Positions 45,281-52,866 of a DNA stretch of 64,000 bases are shown here, piece by piece (position 1 is the stretch's first letter; each line of letters opens with the position of its first letter). Made by a program: the position numbers and the translations under genes. The notes under the pieces were generated by a model. That model had not been told where the DNA came from, made no database searches, and saw only the letters and a program-made list of their open reading frames with translations. Origin of the DNA: Mesorhizobium_B sp963522145 (GTDB lineage: Bacteria > Pseudomonadota > Alphaproteobacteria > Rhizobiales > Rhizobiaceae). Location of the stretch: contig CAUQXI010000014.1 in the NCBI GenBank assembly GCA_963522145.1, positions 1 through 64,000 on the forward strand, written 5' to 3'.

Positions 45281-46450
45281 ATGGCTTTGCCGCTCGCGCA
45301 TGGGGAAAGAAGGGAAGCCGATCAGCCCTCCGGCCCCGTTCATCATTTCGGGCTAGACCAGCCGCTGCGCCTCGAGGCGGGCAGCGCGCTTTCGCCGTTC
45401 CAGATCGCCTACCAGACCTATGGCACGCTGAACGCGGCGCGCTCCAACGCGATCCTCGTCTGCCACGCTTTGACCGGCGATCAGCACGCCGCCAACCTTC
45501 ATCCCGTGACAGGCAAGCCCGGCTGGTGGGAGAACCTGATCGGTCCCGGCCGGATCGTGGATACGAACCGCTTCTTCGTGATTTGCTCCAATGTGATCGG
45601 CGGGTGCCTGGGCAGCACCGGCCCGGCCACCACCAATCCGGCGACGGGCAAGGCTTACGGTCTCGACCTGCCCGTGATCACCATCGGCGACATGGTGCGG
45701 GCGCAGGCGATGCTGGTAGACACGCTCGGCATCGACCAGCTTTTCTGCGTGCTGGGCGGCTCCATGGGCGGCATGCAGGTGCTGCAATGGGCATCGAGCT
45801 ATCCCGAGCGCGTGTTCTCCGCCCTGCCGATTGCCACCGGCGCACGGCATTCCTCGCAGAACATCGCCTTCCACGAGGTCGGGCGGCAGGCGGTGATGGC
45901 CGATCCGGACTGGCGCGGCGGGCGCTACCTGGAAGCCGGCACCCGCCCCCAGAAGGGTTTGGCCGTGGCCCGCATGGCCGCCCACATCACCTACCTGTCC
46001 GAGCCCGCACTGCACCGTAAATTCGGCCGCAACCTCCAGGACCGGGAAGCGCTCACCTTCGGCTTCGACGCTGACTTCCAGATCGAAAGCTATCTGCGCC
46101 ACCAGGGCATGACCTTCGTGGACCGCTTCGACGCCAACTCCTATCTCTACATGACCCGCGCGATGGACTATTTCGATCTCGCCGCCGATCACGATGGGAT
46201 ACTGGCAGAAGCATTCCGAGGCACCAAGACGCGCTTCTGCCTGGTTTCCTTTACAAGCGACTGGCTGTTCCCCACCTCGGAGGGCCGGAAAGTCGTGCAC
46301 GCGCTGAACGCCGCCGGCGCATCCGTGTCCTTCGTGGAGATCGAGACCGACCGCGGCCACGATGCTTTTCTGCTCGACGAGCCGGAACTGTTTCACGCGC
46401 TCGACGGCTTCCTGCGCTCGGCCGCCCGCGCGAGAGGCCTGCCCGCATGA
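45281..46450 (+). CDS. metX: Homoserine O-acetyltransferase
   Basis: The 389-residue alpha/beta hydrolase acylates homoserine for methionine synthesis. The nucleophile elbow GGSMGGMQ holds the catalytic serine, and the Asp in TSDWLFP and His in DRGHDAFL complete the triad; the NVIGGCLGSTGP loop is diagnostic of MetX. The ATG at 45281 follows the riboswitch and terminator; the longer frame from 45149 would start inside the aptamer and is rejected. The stop overlaps the metW start in ATGA. Confidence 0.96.
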   Translation: MALPLAHGERREADQPSGPVHHFGLDQPLRLEAGSALSPFQIAYQTYGTLNAARSNAILVCHALTGDQHAANLHPVTGKPGWWENLIGPGRIVDTNRFFVICSNVIGGCLGSTGPATTNPATGKAYGLDLPVITIGDMVRAQAMLVDTLGIDQLFCVLGGSMGGMQVLQWASSYPERVFSALPIATGARHSSQNIAFHEVGRQAVMADPDWRGGRYLEAGTRPQKGLAVARMAAHITYLSEPALHRKFGRNLQDREALTFGFDADFQIESYLRHQGMTFVDRFDANSYLYMTRAMDYFDLAADHDGILAEAFRGTKTRFCLVSFTSDWLFPTSEGRKVVHALNAAGASVSFVEIETDRGHDAFLLDEPELFHALDGFLRSAARARGLPA

Positions 46451-47061
46451 GCGTCAATCGTGTCCACCGCGTCGATCTCGACGTCATCGCGAGCTTCATC
46501 ACGCCGGGCTCGCGCGTGCTCGATGTGGGCTGCGGCGACGGCGCACTGCTGGAGCAGCTCCAGAGCACCCGGAAGGTGGACGGGCGCGGGGTGGAGCTTT
46601 CCCAGCGCGGCGTCAACGAATGCGTCGGCCGCGGCCTTTCCGTGATCCAGGGTGATGCCGATCGCGACCTCGTCTTCTATCCCGACAAGGGCTTCGATTA
46701 TGTGATCCTGTCGCAAACGCTGCAGGCAACGCGCAACCCGCGCGCGGTGCTCGAGCACCTGCTCCGCATCGGCAGCCACGCCATCGTGTCCTTCCCCAAT
46801 TTCGGGCACTGGCGCGTGCGGCTGTCGCTTCTCCTGCGCGGACGCATGCCGGTGACGCGCGACCTGCCCTATTCGTGGTACGACACGCCCAACATCCACT
46901 TCTGCACGGTCCGCGACTTCGTCGCTCTGTGCGCGCAGGTCGGCGCCACCGTCGAGCGTGCGGCGGCCCTTAACGAGGACGGTCAGCGGATCGGCGTGTC
47001 CATGCCTTGGTGGTTCTGGAACTTCTTCGGCCAGCAGGCCGTGTTCGTTCTCAAACGCTGA
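46447..47061 (+). CDS. metW: Methionine biosynthesis protein MetW
   Basis: The 204-residue protein is a MetW-family methyltransferase-like partner of MetX. The Rossmann motif VLDVGCGDGALLEQL (residues about 20-34) and the ending KGFDYVILSQTLQATRNPR plus LPYSWYDTPNIHFCT are typical. MetW is needed with MetX for homoserine acylation in several proteobacteria. It overlaps metX by four bases, so both are under the SAM-II switch. Confidence 0.95.
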   Translation: MSVNRVHRVDLDVIASFITPGSRVLDVGCGDGALLEQLQSTRKVDGRGVELSQRGVNECVGRGLSVIQGDADRDLVFYPDKGFDYVILSQTLQATRNPRAVLEHLLRIGSHAIVSFPNFGHWRVRLSLLLRGRMPVTRDLPYSWYDTPNIHFCTVRDFVALCAQVGATVERAAALNEDGQRIGVSMPWWFWNFFGQQAVFVLKR

Positions 47062-47076
47062 GAATTGGACGAGCGC

Positions 47077-47823
47077 TCAGGCCGTCCTCACGGCCACGCG
47101 CGCCGCGCCTTGCGGGCTCAGCACGGGCACGAAGACGCGTCGCGAGGCGCGCTTGGCGACGGGCAGGCCCTGGTAAAGCTGCTTCTGCGCTTCCACCACC
47201 AGCACGCCGGAGAAGATCGGCCAGAGCCTTGCGCCGAGCCGTTCGCACACGGCGTGGAAGCGCAGCATCCAGCGCCGCTTGGAAGGTGGAAAGAACAGCG
47301 CTGCGGTCGCCGCACCCGGCGTGAAGTTCGCCTCGCGCAGCAGCCTGTGGAGCTGCGAGCCCGAGAAGGGCTGCCCCGTGCCGAAAGGCGTATGCTCGAA
47401 GCGCGCCCAGATGCCGCGCCGGTTTGGCACCACGATGACGAGACGTCCATTGGGCGCCAGCACGCGCCAGATTTCCTTGAGTGTCTCGGCCGGCGCTTCC
47501 GCGTGCTCCAATGAGTGGACGAGCAGGATGCGATCGATGGAGGAATCGGGAAGCGGCAGTTCCTCGTCGAAAACGAGCGCGGTCGTGCTCGGCCCCTCCG
47601 TCGGCCATCGCACGGCGCCCTGCACCGCCGGCATGAAGGCGAACACGCGCTCTGCACTCCGTCCGAGGCTCGGCAGCCAGGGCAGCGCAAAGCCGAGCCC
47701 GACCAGTCGCTCTTCCGGCAGCCTGCTCCAGACGCGAGCCAGCGCCGCAGCAATGGTGCGCTCCACGATCCGCCCGAGCAGCGAATCGTAGAAGGCGCGC
47801 AGATCAACAACATCCTGGTTCAT
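47077..47823 (-). CDS. Class I SAM-dependent methyltransferase
   Basis: The 248-residue protein has a methyltransferase-11-like core. The glycine-rich motif region is degenerate (LVGLGFALPWLP), but the post-motif segment DSSIDRILLVHSLEHAEAPAETLKEIWRVLAPNGRLVIVVPNR is clear. The substrate is unknown. This type is regularly found convergent to metW and next to gloB in rhizobia. It ends 15 bases from the metW stop. Confidence 0.85.
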   Translation of the reverse strand: MNQDVVDLRAFYDSLLGRIVERTIAAALARVWSRLPEERLVGLGFALPWLPSLGRSAERVFAFMPAVQGAVRWPTEGPSTTALVFDEELPLPDSSIDRILLVHSLEHAEAPAETLKEIWRVLAPNGRLVIVVPNRRGIWARFEHTPFGTGQPFSGSQLHRLLREANFTPGAATAALFFPPSKRRWMLRFHAVCERLGARLWPIFSGVLVVEAQKQLYQGLPVAKRASRRVFVPVLSPQGAARVAVRTA

Positions 47824-47990
47824 TGAGGCAAACGGTAGCCGCCCTGCCGGGCGGAAGCAACGCGAGGCCCCCGGCGCTCGAATAAGGGCTTCGCGTTTGA
47901 TGCGTGACAGCGCAACGTCGCCACCCTATTTCCATGCAAACGAAACTGAAAGCTGCACAGCCGCGCGCGGCCCTCCGGGAGATGACATTC

Positions 47991-48758
47991 ATGGATCTTG
48001 AGATCGAGCAGTTCATCTGCCGGAGCGACAATTACGGCGTGGTCGCCCATGATCCGCAGTCAGGCGAAGCGATCATCATCGATGCGCCGGAGGAAAAGCC
48101 CATCGTGGATGCGTTGGAACGGCGCGGCTGGACTCCGACCGCGCTGCTGATCACCCATCACCACGGCGACCATGTCGAAGGGAATCTGGCGCTCAAGGAG
48201 CGCTACAAGCTCAAGATCATCGGGCCGGAGCGCGAAGCCGCGAAAATTCCGGGCATCGACGACACGGTCTCGGAAGGCGCGGTGCTCCCCTTCGGGGACG
48301 ACGAGATCCATGTGATCGACACGCCCGGCCACACCGCCGGCCATGTGAGCTTTTATCTGCCCAGATCAGGCATCGCCTTCACCGCCGATACCTTGTTCGC
48401 GCTGGGCTGCGGGCGGCTGCTGGAATGCGGGCCGGACGTGATGTTCGATTCGCTGGAAAAGCTGAAAAAGCTGCCGCCCGAGACAGTCGTCTATGTCGGG
48501 CACGAATACACCCTGTCCAACGCCCGCTTCGCGCTCAGCGTCAATCCCGAGAATGCGGCGCTGAAGAAGCGCGCGGCGGATATCGAGGCGAAACGCGGGC
48601 GGAACGAAATGACGCTCCCCACCACGATCGGCGAGGAGCTTGCCACCAACCCGTTCCTGCGCGCCGACGATCCCGCCGTCCGCAAGGTGCTCAAAATGGA
48701 AAGCGCATCGGACGCGGAAGTGTTCGCCGAAATCCGCAGGCGCAAGGACAATTTCTGA
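47991..48758 (+). CDS. gloB: Hydroxyacylglutathione hydrolase (glyoxalase II)
   Basis: The 255-residue metallo-beta-lactamase-fold enzyme hydrolyses S-lactoylglutathione to lactate and glutathione. The metal motif THHHGDH (residues about 53-59), the TPGHTAGH segment, ADTLFALGCGR and the GHEYTLSNARFA substrate motif are all present. The ATG at 47991 is preferred; an ATG three codons upstream and a longer frame to 47904 are possible but less conserved. Confidence 0.95.
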   Translation: MDLEIEQFICRSDNYGVVAHDPQSGEAIIIDAPEEKPIVDALERRGWTPTALLITHHHGDHVEGNLALKERYKLKIIGPEREAAKIPGIDDTVSEGAVLPFGDDEIHVIDTPGHTAGHVSFYLPRSGIAFTADTLFALGCGRLLECGPDVMFDSLEKLKKLPPETVVYVGHEYTLSNARFALSVNPENAALKKRAADIEAKRGRNEMTLPTTIGEELATNPFLRADDPAVRKVLKMESASDAEVFAEIRRRKDNF

Positions 48759-48767
48759 GCCCTGCCC

Positions 48768-49652
48768 TCAGGCGGCAACACTGCGTCGGCCGGTGAAAAG
48801 CAGGCTCTTGGCCGCCAGCACCGCACCGAGCGTGATCAGCAGACAGGCAACGATCACACGCGGGCTGGCTTCCGCCCGGCCTGCACCGAGCAGCACCAAG
48901 GTGGACAGGAGCGGCGCAAGATAGCTTGCCGCTCCGAGCACCTGGATGTTGCCGTGCTTGACGCCGTGATCCCAAGCATAAAAGGCGGCGCCCACGGGCA
49001 ATAGCCCGAGGGCGAGCACGGCGAGCCACTCGCCCATGCTTTCCGGCCAGACCGTTTCCTCCCAAACGAAGTGGCATAGCAGCGACAGAACGGCGGTCGC
49101 GAGGCAGAACCAGGTCACGATCTGCGTCGGAACGCTGGAGAAGCGCCGCGACAAGAGCGAGTAGGACGACCAGACGAGGGCGCAAAGCCCGGCCATGGCG
49201 AACCCGAAGCCGTGCCCGCCGCCGAATGATACGCCGTCGCCTCGCGCCGCGATCAGCAGCGCAGTTCCGCACAGGCCCAGGCCGGCACCCGCGAGATGAT
49301 GCCAGCGCAGCCGTTCTCCCGGCATCAAGGCCGATCCGAGCACGATCAACAGCGGCCAGAGATAGGCGATCAGGCTCGCTTCCGCAGCGGGCGCATGGCG
49401 GAGCGCGGTGAAGTACAGGAAGTGGTAGCCGAACAGGCCGCCGATGCCGATCAACCAGACGACCGGAGGCACAGGAGTTGCAGCCGGGGGCGAAGCCGAA
49501 ACCAGGCGCCAGCCGAGGCCGACGACCGCGCCGATCCCGAAGGTGATGGCCGACAGAAGGAAGGGCGGCACATTTCCCGAGGCATCGGTGAGAAGCGCCA
49601 GCAGCGCCCACATGGCGATCGCGGAAAAGCCGATCAGCGTGGCGCGGCCCAT
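48768..49652 (-). CDS. DMT-superfamily (EamA) transporter
   Basis: The 294-residue protein has ten predicted membrane helices in two EamA repeats. It has typical features such as AEASLIAYLWPLLIVLGSALMPGERL in the first half and GAASYLAPLLSTLVLLGAGRAE in the second. It resembles YddG-type aromatic amino acid exporters but the substrate is not certain. It converges on gloB with a nine-base gap. Confidence 0.88.
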   Translation of the reverse strand: MGRATLIGFSAIAMWALLALLTDASGNVPPFLLSAITFGIGAVVGLGWRLVSASPPAATPVPPVVWLIGIGGLFGYHFLYFTALRHAPAAEASLIAYLWPLLIVLGSALMPGERLRWHHLAGAGLGLCGTALLIAARGDGVSFGGGHGFGFAMAGLCALVWSSYSLLSRRFSSVPTQIVTWFCLATAVLSLLCHFVWEETVWPESMGEWLAVLALGLLPVGAAFYAWDHGVKHGNIQVLGAASYLAPLLSTLVLLGAGRAEASPRVIVACLLITLGAVLAAKSLLFTGRRSVAA

Positions 49653-49746
49653 TCACATCCCCATCGAAGGCGTCTCGCGCGGCAAGAACGCCGCGAGCCT
49701 TCCTTGCATAGGGGCCGATGAGCGGGCAAGCGGCCGCGAGGTCGGG

Positions 49747-50517
49747 TCAGTTCGCGGCGGAAATCTCATCGGCCGAGACGGTCACGGTGCCGATCTCGGT
49801 GCCGACGCTCGCACGAACCGGGGCATACATGCCCGTCTTTCCGAGCGCGGTGAACTCGATCTCGATTGCGCTCTTCTTTTGGAGATATTCGAGCGAGTCC
49901 TTTCCTCTGCGATAGCCCGACACCGGAACGAAGCCGACCTTGCAGGAAAGCGTCGGCTGCCCGTTCCACTTGCCCTTCTCCTTTGCCGAAAGCTTGAGAT
50001 CGACGCGCATCTCGCCATCGAAAACGCGGATCGTGCGGTCGCAGACCGCCTCGAGGCTCGGCGCGCGGACCAGCGTGGCGGAAATCGGATCGGCGACGGA
50101 TTTGAGGTCCTCCGGCGAAACCTCGACCCACTTTTTCTTGCGGGCCTTCAGCGGCGGCACGTTCTCGACGCCGCTGACCACGCCGTTCGCGAAGCGGATT
50201 TCCGTATGCTTCTTCTTTTTGCCGGAGGTGTAGTCGATGCGGTAGCTGTCCGCCCGCGCTCGCTCGCTGGCCAGATTGCCGGACACCTTGATCCTGCCCT
50301 TGGTCGAATCGAAGATCTGGCCCAACCCCGCGCTGGAAAGCTCGCCTTCCACGGTGAACCGGTCGCCCGAGAAGCTGCTGGTGAAGTTCGACCGCGCGAC
50401 CGGGATGCCAAGATAGGACACCGTATAGGCGCTGCGAAACGTTTCAGCCTGCGCGGGCACGGCAGCGAGCAGCGGTGTCAGCAGGACAGCGGCAAACGAG
50501 AGCTTCAAAATCGTCAT
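49747..50517 (-). CDS. DUF3108-domain secreted protein
   Basis: The 256-residue protein has a signal peptide (residues 1-24, cleavage after VPAQA), then a DUF3108 domain starting AETFRSAYTVSYLGIPVARS. It has a beta-rich layout with a disulfide-forming pair of cysteines (EAVCDRT and TLSCKVG). The function of the family is unknown. The start at 50517 is set by the signal peptide. It is divergent from rpmB. Confidence 0.9.
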   Translation of the reverse strand: MTILKLSFAAVLLTPLLAAVPAQAETFRSAYTVSYLGIPVARSNFTSSFSGDRFTVEGELSSAGLGQIFDSTKGRIKVSGNLASERARADSYRIDYTSGKKKKHTEIRFANGVVSGVENVPPLKARKKKWVEVSPEDLKSVADPISATLVRAPSLEAVCDRTIRVFDGEMRVDLKLSAKEKGKWNGQPTLSCKVGFVPVSGYRRGKDSLEYLQKKSAIEIEFTALGKTGMYAPVRASVGTEIGTVTVSADEISAAN

Positions 50518-50624
50518 GTGGATGAACAGGTCAAAGTCGGGAAAACGGGAGGGGGATAGGCATGACTGGCAGCGAAATCCGGCCATTATGTGAAGTGCTG
50601 CCGCTCGCTGGAAGCCGCCGCGTG

Positions 50625-50653
50625 CTTGACGCTCCGTTTGATTGCCGCTATTG
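50625..50653 (+). promoter_or_regulatory. Predicted housekeeping promoter of rpmB
   Basis: CTTGAC at 50625-50630 and CTATTG at 50648-50653 are separated by exactly 17 bases. This matches the alphaproteobacterial vegetative consensus (CTTGAC, N17, CTATAT). The start of transcription would be near 50660, leaving a leader of about 100 bases before rpmB. Confidence 0.55.
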
Positions 50654-50756
50654 CACCGCCGAATTCCCTTGAGGCTGCCGGCTTCGATCGTGCGCCGCCC
50701 TGTTTTCGGGTCGCGATGTTCATCCTTTCGGCGCCAGCGAGAAAAGGTCAAAGAAA

Positions 50757-51056
50757 ATGTCCCGCGCCTGCGAGCTGACCGGCAAGGCCGTTCTGACCGG
50801 CAACAATGTGAGCCACGCCAACAACAAGACTCGGCGCCGCTTCCTGCCGAACCTGTTGAACGTCACTCTGATTTCCGAAGCGCTGAACCAGAATGTGCGC
50901 CTGCGCATCTCCGCCAACGCCCTTCGCTCGGTCGAGCATCGCGGTGGTCTGGACGCCTTCCTGGCCAAGGCCGATGCGGATGAGCTGAGCCCGAAGGCGC
51001 GCCTTCTGAAGAAGCAGATCGCCAAGAAGTCGTCGACGGAAGTCGAAGCCGCCTAA
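50757..51056 (+). CDS. rpmB: 50S ribosomal protein L28
   Basis: The 99-residue protein has the L28 start MSRACELTGKAVLTGNNVSHANNKTRRRFLPNL spread over residues 1-33. The length is the longer form typical of alphaproteobacteria, with a charged C-terminal helix (LSPKARLLKKQIAKKS). It has its own promoter and is followed by a terminator hairpin, so it is probably monocistronic. Confidence 0.98.
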   Translation: MSRACELTGKAVLTGNNVSHANNKTRRRFLPNLLNVTLISEALNQNVRLRISANALRSVEHRGGLDAFLAKADADELSPKARLLKKQIAKKSSTEVEAA

Positions 51057-51093
51057 GGCATTCTTTTCGAGGCGGGGGACAAACCGCCAAGAC

Positions 51094-51124
51094 AAGCCCG
51101 GAGCGGGTTAACCGCTTCGGGCTT
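51094..51124 (+). terminator. Terminator hairpin after rpmB
   Basis: A 13-base stem pairs AAGCCCGGAGCGG (51094-51106) with CCGCTTCGGGCTT (51112-51124), with one G-T pair and a five-base loop GTTAA. The following T tract is interrupted, so termination may be partial. It lies 38 bases after the rpmB stop and 57 bases before the next start codon. Confidence 0.75.
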
Positions 51125-51153
51125 CTTCATTTCAAGGGCAACAAGCCCGCTCC

Positions 51154-51186
51154 GCTGGTTCCATTACCCAGGATAAAAAAATGAAC
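51154..51186 (+). promoter_or_regulatory. Candidate preQ1-I riboswitch enclosing the start of the queuosine-precursor transporter
   Basis: P1 pairs CTGG (51155-51158) with CCAG (51168-51171). The loop has TTC (51159-51161) next to P1 and a cytosine (C51167) directly before the 3' P1 strand, as in the ligand-binding position of preQ1-I aptamers. An A-rich tail ATAAAAAA (51173-51180) follows. The loop bases CATT (51162-51165) can pair with AATG at 51180-51183, forming the P2 pseudoknot over the start codon. The AGGA site (51170-51173) lies within or beside P1. Binding would block translation. The downstream gene fits the ligand. Confidence 0.7.
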
Positions 51187-51858
51187 TTCCTGCTCCGATA
51201 CCTGCCCTTCGTGGCAGCCATGGCGGTTGTCGTCGTAGCGTCCAACATCCTCGTCCAGTTCCCCATGAGCGGACAGGTCGGCGGTCTCGTTCTGGCCGAC
51301 CTCCTGACCTGGGGCGCCTTCACCTATCCCTTCGCCTTTCTCGTCACCGATCTCGCCAATCGCCGCTATGGCCCGGCGGTGGCGCGCCGCGTGGTGTTCG
51401 CGGGCTTTGCCGTGGCGATCCTGAGCTCGATCCTTTTTCCGCCGCTCATGTTCCGCGCAGGATTGATCCCCTTCGAAACGGGGGCTCAGCGTCTCGCGCG
51501 CATCGCAGCCGCTTCCGGTACTGCCTTCCTTGTCGGGCAATTGCTCGATGTGTCCGTGTTCAACGCGCTCCGCCGCTCGTCATGGTGGCGCGCGCCGGTG
51601 ATCGCCTCAATTGCCGGCTCTGTGATCGACACGCTCATATTCTTCACGATCGCCTTCTCGCCACTCTGGAACATCCTCGGGCCTGAGGATGCGTTCTCGC
51701 TCGAAGCAACGCCCTTTCTCGGCCTGTTCGATGAGCACGCTGCGCGCTGGATGTCCTGGGCGATCGGTGATCTAGGCGTGAAGCTCGGCATCGCGGTGGT
51801 GGCGCTGATCCCCTACCGGCTCGTCGCCGCGCGCTGGCGCCAGCCCGTGGCAGCGTGA
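51181..51858 (+). CDS. yhhQ: VUT-family queuosine precursor transporter
   Basis: The 225-residue membrane protein has six helices and the COG1738/YhhQ features: FPMSGQVGGLVLADLLTWGAFTYPFAFLVTDLANRRYG near the start, VGQLLDVSVFNALRR in the middle and a charged SWAIGDLGVKLGIAVVALIPYR segment at the end. It imports preQ0 or preQ1 for queuosine synthesis; gluQRS in this window uses the same tRNA modification. Translation is probably under the preQ1-I-like leader. Confidence 0.93.
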   Translation: MNFLLRYLPFVAAMAVVVVASNILVQFPMSGQVGGLVLADLLTWGAFTYPFAFLVTDLANRRYGPAVARRVVFAGFAVAILSSILFPPLMFRAGLIPFETGAQRLARIAAASGTAFLVGQLLDVSVFNALRRSSWWRAPVIASIAGSVIDTLIFFTIAFSPLWNILGPEDAFSLEATPFLGLFDEHAARWMSWAIGDLGVKLGIAVVALIPYRLVAARWRQPVAA

Positions 51859-51864
51859 CGCCCG

Positions 51865-52866
51865 TCACTCGCCTGTCAGGATGAATTCCAGGTAAAGGTT
51901 GCGCTGGAAGAGCGAGCGGTTGTCGTCCGAGATCATCGAAACCATCAACGCTCGGTCGCTGCGCCGCCACACGTCGAGCCCTTCCATATTGTCGATCTGG
52001 AAGCGCATGTCCGCGTCGAGCAGCACCGGTCCATCCACCACCGCACCGGGCCTGATGGCACCGCCCGGGATGCGGCGGAGACGCAATTTAACCCCGCTCG
52101 CCAGCGAGAAGCTGCGTTCCATAAGCAAAAGGTCGCCATTCGGCAGACAGGCGCCGTCCGAGATGTCGAACGGGTCGTGGCGCTTCACGGTGAACACGCC
52201 CTTGCGCGAACCATCGAGCACTGCGGCATAGATGTTGCCGGACGTGTCGAGGCTCTTCTCGGTGACCGCCACGAGACTGCCCTTCAAGGGACCGGCAGCC
52301 GGACTCACGGCCACCGTCTCGAACGCCCTGTTCTGACGTAGCTCGTGAGCCGGCACAAGGAACGGCAGATCACGCGTCGCGGGGCCCATTGCGCCCGGCA
52401 CAAGGGCGAACTCCGTGATCCGGTGATCGCGCTCGAAGCTCACGATCGCCTTGTTGTTCCGCAGGGCAAGGCCTTCCGCGTCAGCCTGCGATTTCTCCGA
52501 GAAGGGCCGGCCTCGGGCATCCACCATCTTTTCCAGCGACGCATCCGCGATGCCTGTCGGCCTCCCCTCGCGATCGCGCGTCACGTGCCCGAAAAACCAG
52601 AACCCGGTATCGGCAACCGCCACGAGGTTCTGTCCGGCGTCCCGGAAGCGAAGAGCCGAAAGGGCGCCGAAGCGGCGCGAGGATGCGGTCATCTCGAGCC
52701 CGCCGACAAAGCGGAGGGCTCCGAAGTCGGTCTGCGTCTGGCCGATGTGGAACTGCGTGATTTGTCGCGCGGTGATGGCGACCGCCTCGCTTTCCGCCGC
52801 CGCGTGAAGAGAGAAGACGCCCACCCATGCCGCCAGCGCGCCGGCGGCGAACCCGCTTCGCCTCAT
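51865..52866 (-). CDS. Secreted esterase-like / phytase-like beta-propeller protein
   Basis: The 333-residue protein has a signal peptide (residues 1-25) and a phytase-like esterase domain (PF13449 type). Repeating segments include RFGALSALRFRDAGQNLVAVADTGFWFFG, ADAEGLAL, DPFDISDGACLPNGDLLLMER and IDNMEGLDVWR. Activity in the family is poorly defined. The ATG overlaps the stop of cobT upstream by four bases, so it is co-translated with cobT. Confidence 0.87.
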   Translation of the reverse strand: MRRSGFAAGALAAWVGVFSLHAAAESEAVAITARQITQFHIGQTQTDFGALRFVGGLEMTASSRRFGALSALRFRDAGQNLVAVADTGFWFFGHVTRDREGRPTGIADASLEKMVDARGRPFSEKSQADAEGLALRNNKAIVSFERDHRITEFALVPGAMGPATRDLPFLVPAHELRQNRAFETVAVSPAAGPLKGSLVAVTEKSLDTSGNIYAAVLDGSRKGVFTVKRHDPFDISDGACLPNGDLLLMERSFSLASGVKLRLRRIPGGAIRPGAVVDGPVLLDADMRFQIDNMEGLDVWRRSDRALMVSMISDDNRSLFQRNLYLEFILTGE

